NCBI GenBank assembly: GCA_028565635.1
Contig: JAOXYB010029844.1
Span: forward strand, 8,445 to 30,937
Length of the DNA: 22,493 nt
DNA from: Phoronis ovalis
Lineage: Eukaryota; Phoronida; Phoronidae
Direction: 5' to 3'
Under the pieces are notes generated by a model. It was not told the DNA's origin and made no database searches. It saw only the letters and a program-made list of their open reading frames with translations. The translations under genes and the position numbers were made by a program. The first letter of the stretch is position 1. Each line of letters starts with the position of its first letter. Below are positions 10,727 through 21,954 of the stretch, piece by piece.

Positions 10727-13700
10727 CTATTCTTCTGTGGGTGCAGCATCTTGTTTCTCATCATTCTGCATATCTTCATCAGCATTTTTGTTATTGTCAC
10801 CAGTGCTGTCTTTATGTTTAGTTACATCATCAGCATTATTGTTATCATCAGCAGTGCTGTCTTTATGTTTAGTTCCATCTGTAACATACACAAAATGTCA
10901 TGTAAATCTTGACCAATAGTAAAGTGATGCATGACTTTTAACATTTCTATATTTTGATTTCATTCACAATATTATCAGTGATCATAAACTGATTAGCTAA
11001 AGAAAATATATAGATAGCCCTAACCCACAAACTTTAATAGTTCTTGATTAGAACATCTGTGTTACCCTTTTAGTACATATTATAATATGTAGTAAAAGTT
11101 CTGTAACTTTTTTTAAATTATTTGTTACCTGTGTAGCTCTGTTGAGTTTTGAGAGAAGGAAACCTAAAGAACCACTTAAAAGAAGTTACCACCTAATCCA
11201 AATAATAAAGGTTACTAAGCACTTCGGGATGCCACACAATAAAAAACAAATTGCAAAGCAAGCTTTCAGCAACATCTCAAAAGTTCCCACTCAATAACCT
11301 GATGGCAGTCATTGAATGCAGTAATGGTAATGAATATGGATAACAACATGGTAATTTGGGAATACAAACTGGGTTATTGATGTAAAGTGCAAGACTTACA
11401 TTGGAATTTTTAAAAATGAGACTAGATCTAGTACACACTACCCTAACCCAGCAGCTTACCCAGTTTCTCCAAGTTTGGTCATTAACTCTTCTCTAACAGT
11501 GTCATCTAAATCCCGAAAGGATACACTCACTTTTTTCCTACCACCTCCATTGTGCTGATCAACAGGATTTAATTCTAAGTAGATGACAGAGTCAAAGAAA
11601 GGAAATAATTCAAGGTATATAGATAATATATTGAAAAGAAAGAGATAGAAGAAAATAAGTTTCAAGTTAAAATAGACAAAGCAGTTCAACAGTAAAGAGT
11701 ATTAAAAGAAAGTACTGAGAAAAGTTGCTAAAGAGTTCTAACTAATGGTCTTGAGATAAAATTTATATCTGAGCCCCTGAGTTTTGCTGTATTAGGCTAG
11801 AAAAGCCATAATATTTACCATTTTCATTTTCTTTTTCATCTGCTGCATCTTGATCTTTATATTCATTATCATGGTCTTCATCATTCTTTTCAGCTTCCTT
11901 GATTTTGCTGACAATTTTATTATTTACATCATCTATCGCTTTTTTAATAGCAGCTTCTGCTGCAGTGTCCCCTAAAAATATTACAAACAGAATTACTGCG
12001 ACTGACAAGAATTGGCTGAAATCCCAAACAAACTGGATTCCAAATTGTATGTGAAGAATAGAATGGCTATAAACTTTTAAACTTCTCATTGTTGTGCACA
12101 TTATACAGGCTTGGAAACTCATACCCTTACTTTTTCAACGGTGAAATGATTTGATTTATTAACTAAAAGTGTTTCTTTTTCTACCAAAGAGATCAAAAAT
12201 TATATGCCACATGCCTAATGAGGCTCAAACATGCTATAAATTCTGTAAGGCAATCATTAGTAAAATCAGTACTATACAATTACAAACCTTGCACTTTAGC
12301 CATTTCTAGTGACCTTTCAAATGATTCTACTGCTGCTTCAAGTTCTCCAAGTTTCACCTCAGACTGAGCTATCAAAACACTAGCGTTTAATTCCCAAACT
12401 TTATCTTCAGCTTCTGTTGCTGATGCCATTGATTTTTCACCGTAATCCTTAGCCTCAGAATATTTTCCCATTTCTAAGTGACAGCGACCAATTTCGTGAA
12501 ATAGCCATGTGCTTTCTAGTGCAGATTTACTCATTGGTAATTTTTCTTCCCACCTAAATGTTAATCCAAAAACTTACATAAATACTTTGAACATTTGCAA
12601 TAAGATTTTAAACTTTTCTATTAAAGCTAATGTTAAAGTTTAGGATTCTTTTCTTACTAATTATGGCATATTTACTGCTGTTTAGATCCAGATTACACAA
12701 GTCATGCAGTGTTAACTAAAAGGTAAAAAATCTGCAAAATCAGGTACCCCTTTCTATTGAGTTAGTATCAGAAAATCCTAGAACTAATACTCTAATTCTA
12801 ATATTCAACAAAAAATCAAGTAAAATTGTTTTAAAAAATAAAAATGTCCACTTTCTGTAACTCCTTTATGATTCAATACAAGACGAAGCTAAACACTATA
12901 GACCTCAGTAAAATATACATTAAAAGGAAGTTCTGCACATTACACATAAGCTATGGGTAAATAACTTAAACTGTAGTAATGTTAAAATCTTATCTAGATA
13001 TTGCCTAAACATTTAGATGAAGTATCTGCCTCACATTTGTTACAACTTTAAAAAAAATTGTAATTTAATTCTTACCTGGTCACAGCATAATTCTACCTTA
13101 TACATAGATCACCACAGATAATAATAAATATCTTCAAATATGATTATGCATTGTAAATTAATAAGAAAGTTAGAAAAAGCATATTACAAAATATAGTACT
13201 ATAATTGTAAATATAATAGAACATTAAACTAATAATAATGAAAAACTAGCACCAATGCTCTTTTTAAACATAACAATCTATTATATACACAAATTTCAAG
13301 AAAAGATATGTTTAAAGAACTTTTCAGATAAAACATCTACAGAAAAACTTGTATACATCCAACAATAGAAATTTACATATATTATGTTTCAGAAATCCTA
13401 TAGATGTATTTGTTAGCAAAATGATAATGTGTCACTTTACCAGATACTTAAATCAACACCTTGTAAACTTCCTCTGTCCAACAGAAAAGTTACTAGGAAA
13501 CAATTTTTGTTTCCATAGAAAACTTCAATTTCTATCCATATTCTTTGCATCTTTTTTTGCATAACAGTGACTTTCAATAAAAATTTAGAGCATAGCACCA
13601 CATAGTAAACCCGCAATTAAATCTTTTTTAGAATCATGTACATATGGCCACACAGTTAAAATGTCATCCAATGAAAAACCAGAATTTTCATTATTTTCTC

Positions 13701-16700
13701 CAAAGTTATTAGGTACAATTGGCTCAAGGTTTTTATTATTATTATTTCCTGCCATGTTTTCATTATTATCTTTCAATAACTGGGTTACTTTCAACAGATT
13801 ATCAATCTTATTTGATTCATATTTTATTGGATTAAAGTTTAATTTGGGTTTATCACCAGCAGTTGCCTCAGAAACACTGTTTATAGCATGGGCTAAGCCA
13901 GCCTTTAAAAAACTAGTTGGTGATATTTTCTTTATTTCCATTGTTTTCTCTTTTCTTATGTTATTTGATGTCTTAGTAGGGGCTGAATACTTTTGTACCT
14001 TAACTGTGGATTGTGTTTTTGACAGATTCAGTTTTTTATTAAATATTTTATCCATATCACTTTCACTTGTTAGTTTCCCAGACAAACAAAGATTTCCCTC
14101 ACCTAGTTCCTTGTAATTCAATGAAAAGGTTCCTACTGTTTCTTCTGGCATTGTTTCCTCCCTTATAGGACTAGTCATGTTTTGCCTGTTAAGAATTGTT
14201 TGGCACTTGGAACTAGAAATTGGTCTGACTACCTGAGGTGTATAAACTTGTAATTTTAAAAGTTTTCTGGAATTTGTTTTTGAGTTTTCATTACTACAAA
14301 CAAGATTTTTATGTAAATGTTTAGTATCACTAGTTTCTGCTTCATTTACACTACCAACTAGTTTATCTGCATTATTTTGTATTAAGCTTTTTACACTTTT
14401 TACATTTCTTTCACTTAATGTGACTCTCACAGTTTGTGTTTTTTTAGGGCTATTAGACCTTAAACCAGTTAAACTAAAACCACGACTTGGCTTTTTAACC
14501 CCGTTATTCCAGTTATGTTCTCTAACACTCAACTTTGAAAGAGATTGTATTTTAGGTGATATTCGCCCAGCAGAATGTTCATTTAAAATTCTTGAAGTGG
14601 CATTTACTGTAGCCAAAACTGTAGACTTCTCTTCGCCTATACATTTGGATATATTAGACATACTACATGAAGCCATCATATTAGTATGCATTCTTTCTGC
14701 TTTAACACTTTTACCACAAGCTGAATTAGTAGATTTTATGTCTATTTCTGAGTTTGTTAGTCTAGTTTTTTTATGCAATTGAACAGGTACACAAGTTAAG
14801 AAAGGAGATTTTATATAAGAGTCTGTTACGGTATTCATAGTTTCCTTTGAATTGTTTTGTGCTGCAGTCTTTAATTTATTATCAATAGGCTTTTCAAAAG
14901 TTGTCATTTTTAAATCTAATTCAGATTTTAATTTTTGAATGGTTTTCAAAGTTGTAAGTTTATACATTTTGTGGGTCGACTTGTCAAGAAGTTTTAGTTT
15001 ATCCTCAAATTTTGGTACGGTAGTCATTTTTTCTGAACTAATGTTGCCACTGTTTTTATTAGATGACAACATCTGAATTTTTAAAAAGTCCAGTGATTTC
15101 TTTGCTGAATCAGCAATATTTGTTCCATTCTCTAATAAAGGAAAAGCAAAAGAGGTCTCCTTCATCTGAGGGTATTTTTTCAGTGGTGAAATTTGGAATA
15201 TTGATTTGTTTAAGCCCACATTGTATACTGATTTATTTGGTTCTGGCTGTTCTATAATTCTACTATATGATTTTTTCCTACTAGAACCTCTATTGTTTTT
15301 AAGAATTCTACACTTTTCATTATTGATGTTGCCAGATTCACAATGTTTCTTATCATTTAGTCTTTTGCTTAAGTTTGTAACTTTATGTAACTTTATATTT
15401 TGTTTCCATACATTTAAGGCACTATCTGACATAGGATGTTCTGGTTTATTGAATAGATTATCACAATTATTTTTCACATTAGACTTCATACATATTGCAG
15501 CACTTAAAACAGATTTTCTCTTTTTTAACCCAGTAAGAGTAGGATTACTTTTTTGTGGCGATAAAGCTCTTAATTTTCCTTCATCACTAAAACAGGTTGT
15601 TATGTTAGAGGGGATCAAGGTAACAATATTTTTCTTGCTTTTCTCTTTGCAAATTGACTTAATATCAACTAACCTATTTTGAACATGAGCACTAGATGGT
15701 TTTCTTAATAGGTTCTTTGCAACAGATCGACTACATAGATTATTACATTTTCCTTCTTTTGCAAAGCTCTCGGTATAATTTCCTTTCAACTCTTTAACAC
15801 TAGCTAATGTACTTACTTTTCGAACAGGATGTTTTTTAAATTCTGGAGAAATAACATTTCTTTTTAAACTCAAAGCTGACAGCTTAACCCCTACTTTGTT
15901 AATAATGTTTTTCCTCACTTTTTTGCTAACTACTAGAGATCTGGGTTTTTGTAAAACAACACTTTTGCTAAGTGGACATTTGGCAATTCTAAAATCCTGG
16001 TGTGTAGTATCATTCTCACTATTTTTCTCATTACTTCTATTTATATCATCTATTATACTAGCTGCATATTTTTCTATAGTAGCATTATCTAATTTTTTGC
16101 TTTCCTCTCGAACACAGCACCCTTCAGCCTTTATGTTATTGCAATCATGCTGAGAAGAATTTTCTTCACCAAACAATCTATAAATCTCATAGTCACATAG
16201 TACAACAGAACTATCATCTTCACCCACATTATTGTCAATGCGTAATTCCCCACTGTTTTGTTCTGCAGCACCTAACTCAGAATATTTCTGTTGCTCTTTA
16301 TTTAATTTTCTAGTATCAATTGTTGTGCTATTTGCTATAGTATCTTCTAAGTTTCCCCCTATATCTCTTTCCTCAGCAACGTCCATCTTATCAGGATTAG
16401 CTTCTATGCTACTTGTACTTCTCTCTATGTCACTAACTGAGCTATTACTACCAATCACTGGCATTCGTACTTCTATATGTATTTCTGCTGCTTTATTAGC
16501 AGAGGATATGAATTCAAATGTAGAAAAATTTTGCACATACACATCAACAGCTTTTTCAAAGTTTCCTGATCTTGCATATACTCGTCCCAAGTTGTCTAAT
16601 GCTCTGGATTTGGCATCTTCAGACCCACTGAAAATATAAAATAACTATTTAAATAAAGATACAAGAATTAAAGAAATTGAGCTGTATTTACTTGAAAATT

Positions 16701-19700
16701 GTACAGAACAAATGTAAAGCAGCATACACATAATTTTCTGAGAATTTTTAGAAATTTGTCCTCATAAAATCTATGAACATTAACATCCTTAATATTTAAG
16801 TAAAACCATTAAAATTATGTTTAAAAAATATGCCAAACATATACTAAATTTTAAGATTTTACATCCACATGGTTCCTTTAAAACCTCACTTAAGAAAAAC
16901 ATAACTTTCTTATGAGATTTACACTTACACTTCTTTAGCAATTTCCAGATCTTTTTGATGATGATGTAAAGATTTTTCAAAGCTTCCGATTTCTAAATTA
17001 GCATTTCCAATTGAACTGTGTAAACTACCAATCACTTCTCTCCTGTTGTCAACATCATCATCAGAGAGATTTTCAATCTGTTTCATACATTTCTGAGCTA
17101 TTTTCAAACTCTCCTCAAATTTACCATCAGCCTGGGCTGAAAAAAGTCAAAAAGGTATCAACATAGGGTATATTTATCAAAATTTTATACAAATTTCAGA
17201 TGCAATTTCTGTTTTTAAGCCACATACTTGTATTCTTAGCAACAAGGTACTTCCTGAAACACCATACTACTAGGTGACATCAAACATCTAAAGGTAAAAT
17301 TATATAAGAGACATACCTATTACATGACACATGTTACATACCTTGATCAATTTTTTCTAGCTCATTGATAACATACTGGTTGTGATTACCACGACTGGCC
17401 ATGTTGCGACGTTTGTTTTGTTCAGCTTTGTCACGTTTGCGAGCATACATAGGTTTCTGCTGACGCCAAAATTCTGTGCGTGTATCTAAATATTTCAATC
17501 CATTTGTAGCCAGCTCCTGAATAACTCGACCTTGTTTGGTATTAAAATCTGTAAAATAAATTGTTAAGTTTTAGCTTTCACTTAAAAAAGCACAGCCAAC
17601 TCTTAATAATTTGTAACATTGTACATCATAATGCTGAAATATTATTCAAACACTGTTTATGTAATGGTTTTTAATAAAAAAAAAACACTGACTTTAATTC
17701 ACGGTTTTTTAAAAATACTACGATTTTTATGCATACTTCGAAGTAAAGAATTAAACATAGTGTAATATACACAATTATAAGTATAATGTTTTGTCTCTAT
17801 AATAAGCTGTATTAGGCGAGACCAAAAAAAAACTTGTTGAACGGGCGCAACCATTTCAAATTTTGTCATTTTCAGTTAACGGGCCCAACCAATTCAAAAA
17901 TTTTAAAATTTATTTTATTGTGAAAAAATTAGACAACACGAAAACCCAACTTGCACAAGTTCTCAAGGTATGGCCTGATTCAAAATATGTTTTCTTTTAT
18001 GTAAACACTAAAAAAAAAAAGAAAAATGCCCGACCGACTTAGTTTTCAAGGGCTTCCACCCATTAAACACTTTTTTAAAAATAAAAACTGACCGACCAAG
18101 TTAGTCTTTGAGAGCTTTCTCCCGTTAAAACAACTTTCATTTTTGATGTGGCCTTTATAATCTTTGTCTAGATCAAAATTATAATCACTTAAAACATTGG
18201 CAATATTCAAAGAGGTATCTGTAACCAGTGCAAAAGACGTACATGCATCCGATCACCAATTGTAAGGACAGCAATTCTTGACATTAAAAGCATTTAATTA
18301 CAATTCAACATAAAGTAAGAATGTCTAAAGCCAAAATTAAGATCTATAGAAGAAAGAATTGGAATGTATCCATGTATTTATCACAACATATACCACATAT
18401 CCAGTACAATTGCCTGTTCATATATTTCTATAAGCCTCAACAAAGCAACAAAATGATGGGAAGCATAACAGCATATGGACTAAAACCATGTAGAAATAGA
18501 CTATTAGCGTACACTTGGTGGTGCCACTGGATGCAAACCCAAACATTCCCACAATGCTAAGTGCAGTGATCAATGATATAGTTCACAAAACAGAATTGTG
18601 GGAGTCGTCAGGTTTGTGACCAATGGTGCCACCAAGTGTACATAGTCTTTTGGTGTATATACATGACAGTTTGGGGTAACTGTGGCAGAAAGTAACACAA
18701 TAATCATGCATTGGAAAATATGAAGAAACATGTTCTAACATCCAGTAGCAAATCATAAATGACAGAGATAACAATGATTGCAGTGCCTACATTACAATAT
18801 AAATACCTTTTGTTTATATGCTACCTCATATAAAAATAATTTGATAGATTAGTACATAATCCGGAAATATGATGATATAAGACTAGACATTATTGCTTTC
18901 CTTGGCATGCAAACTTTTTTGACTTTTTCACAATGTTTCACGTTTTAAAAACATGCTGTTAGTAAATTTCAAACTTGTGAGATTTGAGAATAATTTTATG
19001 TATTACATGAAAAAAAATCATGACTGAACTAATATGTTTTAGTACATCAAGTCAAAATATTGATACTTGTTCTTAAACAAATGCTAAACTATATAACCTG
19101 ATAAAACAATGTACAAGTATACTATTATTTTAATAGTTTTAACCATTGTAAATAAAATTAGTATTATTAGCACAAGCACTTAATTTATTATAATGTCTTA
19201 CCCATGGATGGATCTTTGAGTAATTTTTCCAAATACACTCTGTCACCATACAATTCTCCCAGCAATTGTTTGACGGTTTTCTCACTACCAGCACTTTTAG
19301 GAATCTCTTGCTTCTGTTCCTTTTGCTTAGCAGCAGGTTTATTATAACCATAAGTTTTCTTTGGACGCACTTTCTATAAATATCAAAATACAATGATTTC
19401 GAAAACAAATCACCCACTTGATTTTGAAAGAAAATGAGATTGTCTATTTGCAGCTGACAAAAAATACATAACAACAACTTTTCATGCCTTTTAGTTGGTA
19501 GTATGAACTCTCCAAGAATGTAGAGACCCTTGTCATATATAAAAATATTTATGAAAACACTAAAAATGTAAGTGTTAAACAACATATAGATGTTGTTAAT
19601 GTCCAAAGAAGTGTACGGTCAGTAGCCGCTTTCTTCATGATAACAAACACCAGTTAAGCCTTTACACCACAAGGTTTCTAAGGTGTATCCCTGGGTTGTG

Positions 19701-21856
19701 AGGAAGTTAATGATAACAGTAAAGTCTATTGTGATATATAATATAAAAATATTAAAACTATTTACTTATTAAGTTACAGTGACTAAAATTATAAATATAA
19801 GATGGACGTATTTCGAAACGGAGAGACTCAGATATCCGTCCATTAACATTCCAATGCACTCTCGGACTTGTGACCGAGTAAGGAATCATACCTCATCTTG
19901 TTTGGTAAAGAATGACAGGTCTCCCTTCTTTTCTAGTTTTACTTTAGCAGGGCTTCCAACTGAGTTGTCAATAGCCTCCTGAGCTTTCTGAATGCCAAGT
20001 CTGAATTCTTGAAGTTCTGGTCTTAATTTATGTCCTCTATGGTAGAACACTAATGACATTTCGAAATCACCCATGCAGTACAAGGCTTCTGCTTTTTGAT
20101 ACAAGCCCTGTAAGAAATATAATAAAATTTGCCAGTATCATAATGTGATTGATGCAGGAAGTAATGTGTATGGGAAATAAAGTTAACAAAAATTAATGTA
20201 AACTTGCATGCAGTTAGGTGATGCAACAAAGGGATAAAATAATGAATATAAACTTGAATTACCTTGTGATATTCCTTGTCTTCAGCAAGACAAGATTCAG
20301 CATCTTGTAAAGCTTTTTCAGTGTCTCCCAACTGTAGATAGCATTTCGATCTCGCCACTAAACAGCCTTTGTCGCCCTCCTGAAGTTCTAATGCCTGTAA
20401 AAGCACAACAATAATACCGTCAGAGATATAGAGAAGTATATATGGCATCAGGAATTAAAAGTGGAAATAATAGTCGATTTGAGATAACTATCAAATTAAA
20501 TTGCTCCAATGGATCGATATCAGTGACTTGTCGCAAACTTGTGTCTAGTAAAGTGTTCCTCATAAACAAAAGCATACACCAGCCACATTTGATTTGTAAT
20601 CTACAATTCTGTTATAATAATTCTATACTCATATTACCAAAGTCTCGAAGAAAACAAGTTCCACACTAGGATTTCTCAGAAGGAACTTAAAGCATTACCC
20701 GAAGGTGTGCAAGAAAAATGCTTATATCTTGTTAGTTCGATCATTTATGGAATATGGAGCTACTATATGGGATCCCTTTACCCAAGTCAACATCCAAAAA
20801 TTGGAACGTATTCAACGTCAAGCAATAAGATTCATCTCAAATGACCATAAATCTAGAGAAACTTGCAGGATTATTGAATTACTACAAGAATATGGCATAT
20901 CATCTCTACAAGATCAACGAAGAGAACTACGTTTACTATTTCTATTTAAAGTTGCTGAGGGTTTAACTCCAGCTATTTGTTCTGACAAATACTTGATACC
21001 ACAGAGATAGTTCTGGCTTCATGACCCTATACTACCGAAGGGTCATGGCCCAGATAGTGTTAAAACCAGTAGAAGTTGGCCTCTTACAAAAACACTCACC
21101 ATGTCAAAAAATTCAATAAATTCAAACTAAAATTGTTGTCTTGTTTATCTCTGAAACTCCTTCTTGTGCCACTTAAAGCTTGATTAATACTCCTCAAAGT
21201 AACTTTATTTGGCTAAAATTCACCTTGAGGAGTATTAATCGAACTTCAAGTGGGCAGATAACGCAAGAAGGAGTATCAGAGATAAACAAGACAACAATTT
21301 TAGTTTGAATTTATTAAATTGACACACAGGGAGTGTTTTTGTAAGACGCCAACTTCTACTGGTTTTAACACTATCTGGGCCCTACGGTGGTAGGGTCATG
21401 AAGCCAGGACTACCACAGAGATACATGTACAGACGATCTGTAAATCCTAAACAGTTTGTGGATTATGATGCTAGTAATATATTAACGAGATACTCTACAA
21501 ATAATCATCGCTGCTTTCAGATCACTCATTGTAATACAGATATTTATAGACACTCATTCTTTCCAAGAACTGTAATATATTGGAACCAACTGAGGGAAGA
21601 GGTCGTCAAGGAGAAGCCAGCCGACAATTTTAGAGCGGCTTTATATCGCGATTAGTTTTGATCTCTCTCTCACCGTTGATTATATACCAGAAATTGGGCT
21701 ATTTAACGTATTCATACAGATACAGATAATTCTTACCGTGCTGTAACTTTCAATAGCTTTTCTGTATTCTCCTTGTTTATACAGTGTATCTCCCTCAGCT
21801 TTGTACGTTTCAAATGTACCCTTGGGCCCCTGGTCTGAAGTTTCATCTCCGTACAT
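10727..21856 (-). CDS. ODAD4: Outer dynein arm docking complex subunit 4 (TTC25), 12 exons
   Basis: Exons in transcript order: 21737-21856, 20263-20394, 19892-20107, 19202-19373, 17342-17548, 16929-17136, 16541-16627, 12288-12553, 11819-11971, 11460-11574, 11129-11163, 10727-10878. All junctions are GT-AG and phases agree, giving 1863 bases and 620 residues (human ODAD4 is around 670). N-terminal TPRs cover about residues 14-115 (GDTLYKQGEYRKAIESYSTA, CLVARSKCYLQLGDTEKALQ, FYHRGHKLRP). Next come the family signatures VKQLLGELYGD and FWRQQKP. C-terminal TPRs cover about residues 284-470 (IGNANLEIGSFEKSL, LDNLGRVYARSGNFEKAVDV, TWLFHEIGRC). The tail is acidic and Asn-rich. The protein is known to help anchor outer dynein arms to axonemal doublet microtubules. 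Intron 1 carries transposon debris, and intron 7 carries a very long open frame. Confidence 0.93.
10775..10876 (-). repeat. Tandem 51-base duplication in the ODAD4 acidic tail
   Basis: Two adjacent 17-residue units, GTKHKDSTADDNNNADD and VTKHKDSTGDNNKNADE, lie at the start of the last exon. The DNA identity (shared GTGCTGTCTTTATGTTTAGT on the plus strand) shows a recent in-frame tandem duplication that lengthens the Asp/Asn-rich C-terminus. Confidence 0.8.
11129..11163 (-). CDS. ODAD4: ODAD4 exon 11, 35-base microexon
   Basis: It is flanked by TTCTTTAG upstream and GTAACA downstream (minus strand). It encodes FPSLKTQQSYT with split codons at both ends. The previous exon ends in phase 2 and the last exon needs phase 1. 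Skipping this microexon would put a stop four codons into the last exon. The phase bridge is the main evidence. Confidence 0.7.
12554..13584 (-). other. ODAD4 intron 7, portion downstream of the long open frame
   Basis: AT-rich, with no further long frame. If the long frame is a terminal exon, its 3' UTR would lie here. I see no AATAAA on the minus strand. An ATTAAA sits at 13069-13064, directly beyond a consensus donor (CAG then GTAAGA, GT at 13075-13074), which would imply further splicing after the stop. Confidence 0.4.
13585..16540 (-). CDS. 985-codon open frame continuous with ODAD4 exon 7: alternative terminal exon or nested gene
   Basis: If the exon 7 donor (GTATGT, GT at 16540-16539) is not used, reading continues in frame for 984 more residues to TAA at 13587-13585. 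Exons 1-7 plus this give 1365 residues. This form would lose the last TPRs and acidic tail. The extension is rich in Ser, Lys and Asn, basic, with no recognised fold and no membrane segment apart from a hydrophobic end. It has repeated S-P sites next to basic residues (SPQK, SPLKK, SPKI, SPKK, SPIR, SPEFKK). It ends with a compact segment, FSLDDILTVWPYVHDSKKD then LIAGLLCGAML. So long an open run in AT-rich DNA must be coding. A nested gene starting at an internal Met (for example RMPVIGSN) is the main alternative. Function is unknown. Confidence 0.75.
17839..18150. repeat. Degenerate direct repeats
   Basis: Two copies about 40 bases apart start AACGGGCGCAACC (17839) and AACGGGCCCAACC (17879). 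Two more copies about 58 bases apart start ACCGACTTAG (18033) and ACCGACCAAG (18091). Each of the latter is followed by a GGGCTTCCACCCATTAAA-like stretch (diverged in the second copy). It looks like an old decayed repeat with internal tandem structure. Confidence 0.4.
18500..18650. repeat. Imperfect inverted repeat, MITE-like remnant
   Basis: The segment around 18512-18555 (GTACACTTGGTGGTGCCA, then CCCACAATG) is matched in reverse complement by about 18592-18645 (CATTGGTGCCACCAAGTGT... region with AATTGTGGGAG). The spacer is about 40 bases. No clear target-site duplication. Probably an old foldback element. Confidence 0.5.
20642..21009 (+). mobile_element. Non-LTR retrotransposon fragment, reverse transcriptase C-terminal region, part 1
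   Basis: The plus-strand frame reads LGFLRRNLKHYPKVCKKNAY, then MEYGATIWDPF and LERIQRQAIRF. This is the typical region after the reverse transcriptase catalytic core in jockey/CR1/L2-like LINE ORF2 proteins. The catalytic part is absent, so the copy is 5'-truncated. It is inserted antisense in ODAD4 intron 1 and interrupted at 21010 by another element. The frame resumes at 21411. Confidence 0.85.
21010..21410. mobile_element. 401-base palindromic element inserted in the LINE, with 13-base flanking duplication
   Basis: Arms of about 190 bases (from 21010 inward, and from 21410 inward) are reverse complements with scattered mismatches, around a loop of about 25 bases near 21210. Both flanks carry TACCACAGAGATA (20997-21009 and 21411-21423). 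The left end also has a small terminal hairpin, CATGACCCT at 21020-21028 with AGGGTCATG at 21039-21047. No coding capacity. The structure is foldback/MITE-like, but the 13-base duplication is longer than in most cut-and-paste DNA transposons. Confidence 0.85.
21411..21653 (+). mobile_element. Non-LTR retrotransposon fragment, part 2 (ORF2 end)
   Basis: After the inserted element the frame resumes as LPQRYMYRR, continues through HSFFPRTVIYWNQL, and ends RAALYRD before TAG. These are normal C-terminal motifs of LINE ORF2. The codons for P-Q-R occur on both sides of the insertion because of the target-site duplication. The parent frame was intact here before the insertion. A LINE 3' tail may run to roughly 21710. 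Confidence 0.85.
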
Positions 21857-21954
21857 TTTGTGGAATCAATAAAATGTCAACAATTAGAAATCAAATTTGG
21901 ACAACGTCCGATCGATAACAAGTCCAATATTAATGGCGGCTCGTGGCTTTGTTC

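Larger units (their letters stand above)
17549..19201 (-). other. ODAD4 intron 4 with degenerate repeats
   Basis: A 1.65 kb intron between exons 4 and 5. It contains degenerate direct repeats (17839-18150) and an imperfect hairpin (about 18500-18650). The remainder is AT-rich with no gene that I can support. Short open frames on both strands here have no protein-like character. Confidence 0.5.

Noticed and set aside
10737-10919. Plus-strand Ser/Leu-rich frame that looks like a signal-peptide protein.
   Set aside because: It is the reverse complement of the Asp/Asn-rich last exon of ODAD4.
13661-16639. Several plus-strand open frames of 60-160 codons (for example 15206-15682, 13661-14116).
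   Set aside because: They lie antisense to the 985-codon minus-strand frame, and their hydrophobic composition is what the complement of Lys/Asn/Ser codons gives.
19139-19606. 155-codon minus-strand frame.
   Set aside because: It overlaps ODAD4 exon 4 in another frame. The true exon frame (VKQLLGELYGD) matches the family.
20442-20669. 75-codon plus-strand frame before the LINE fragment.
   Set aside because: It is in a different frame from the reverse transcriptase tail and has no LINE motifs. Probably intron sequence.
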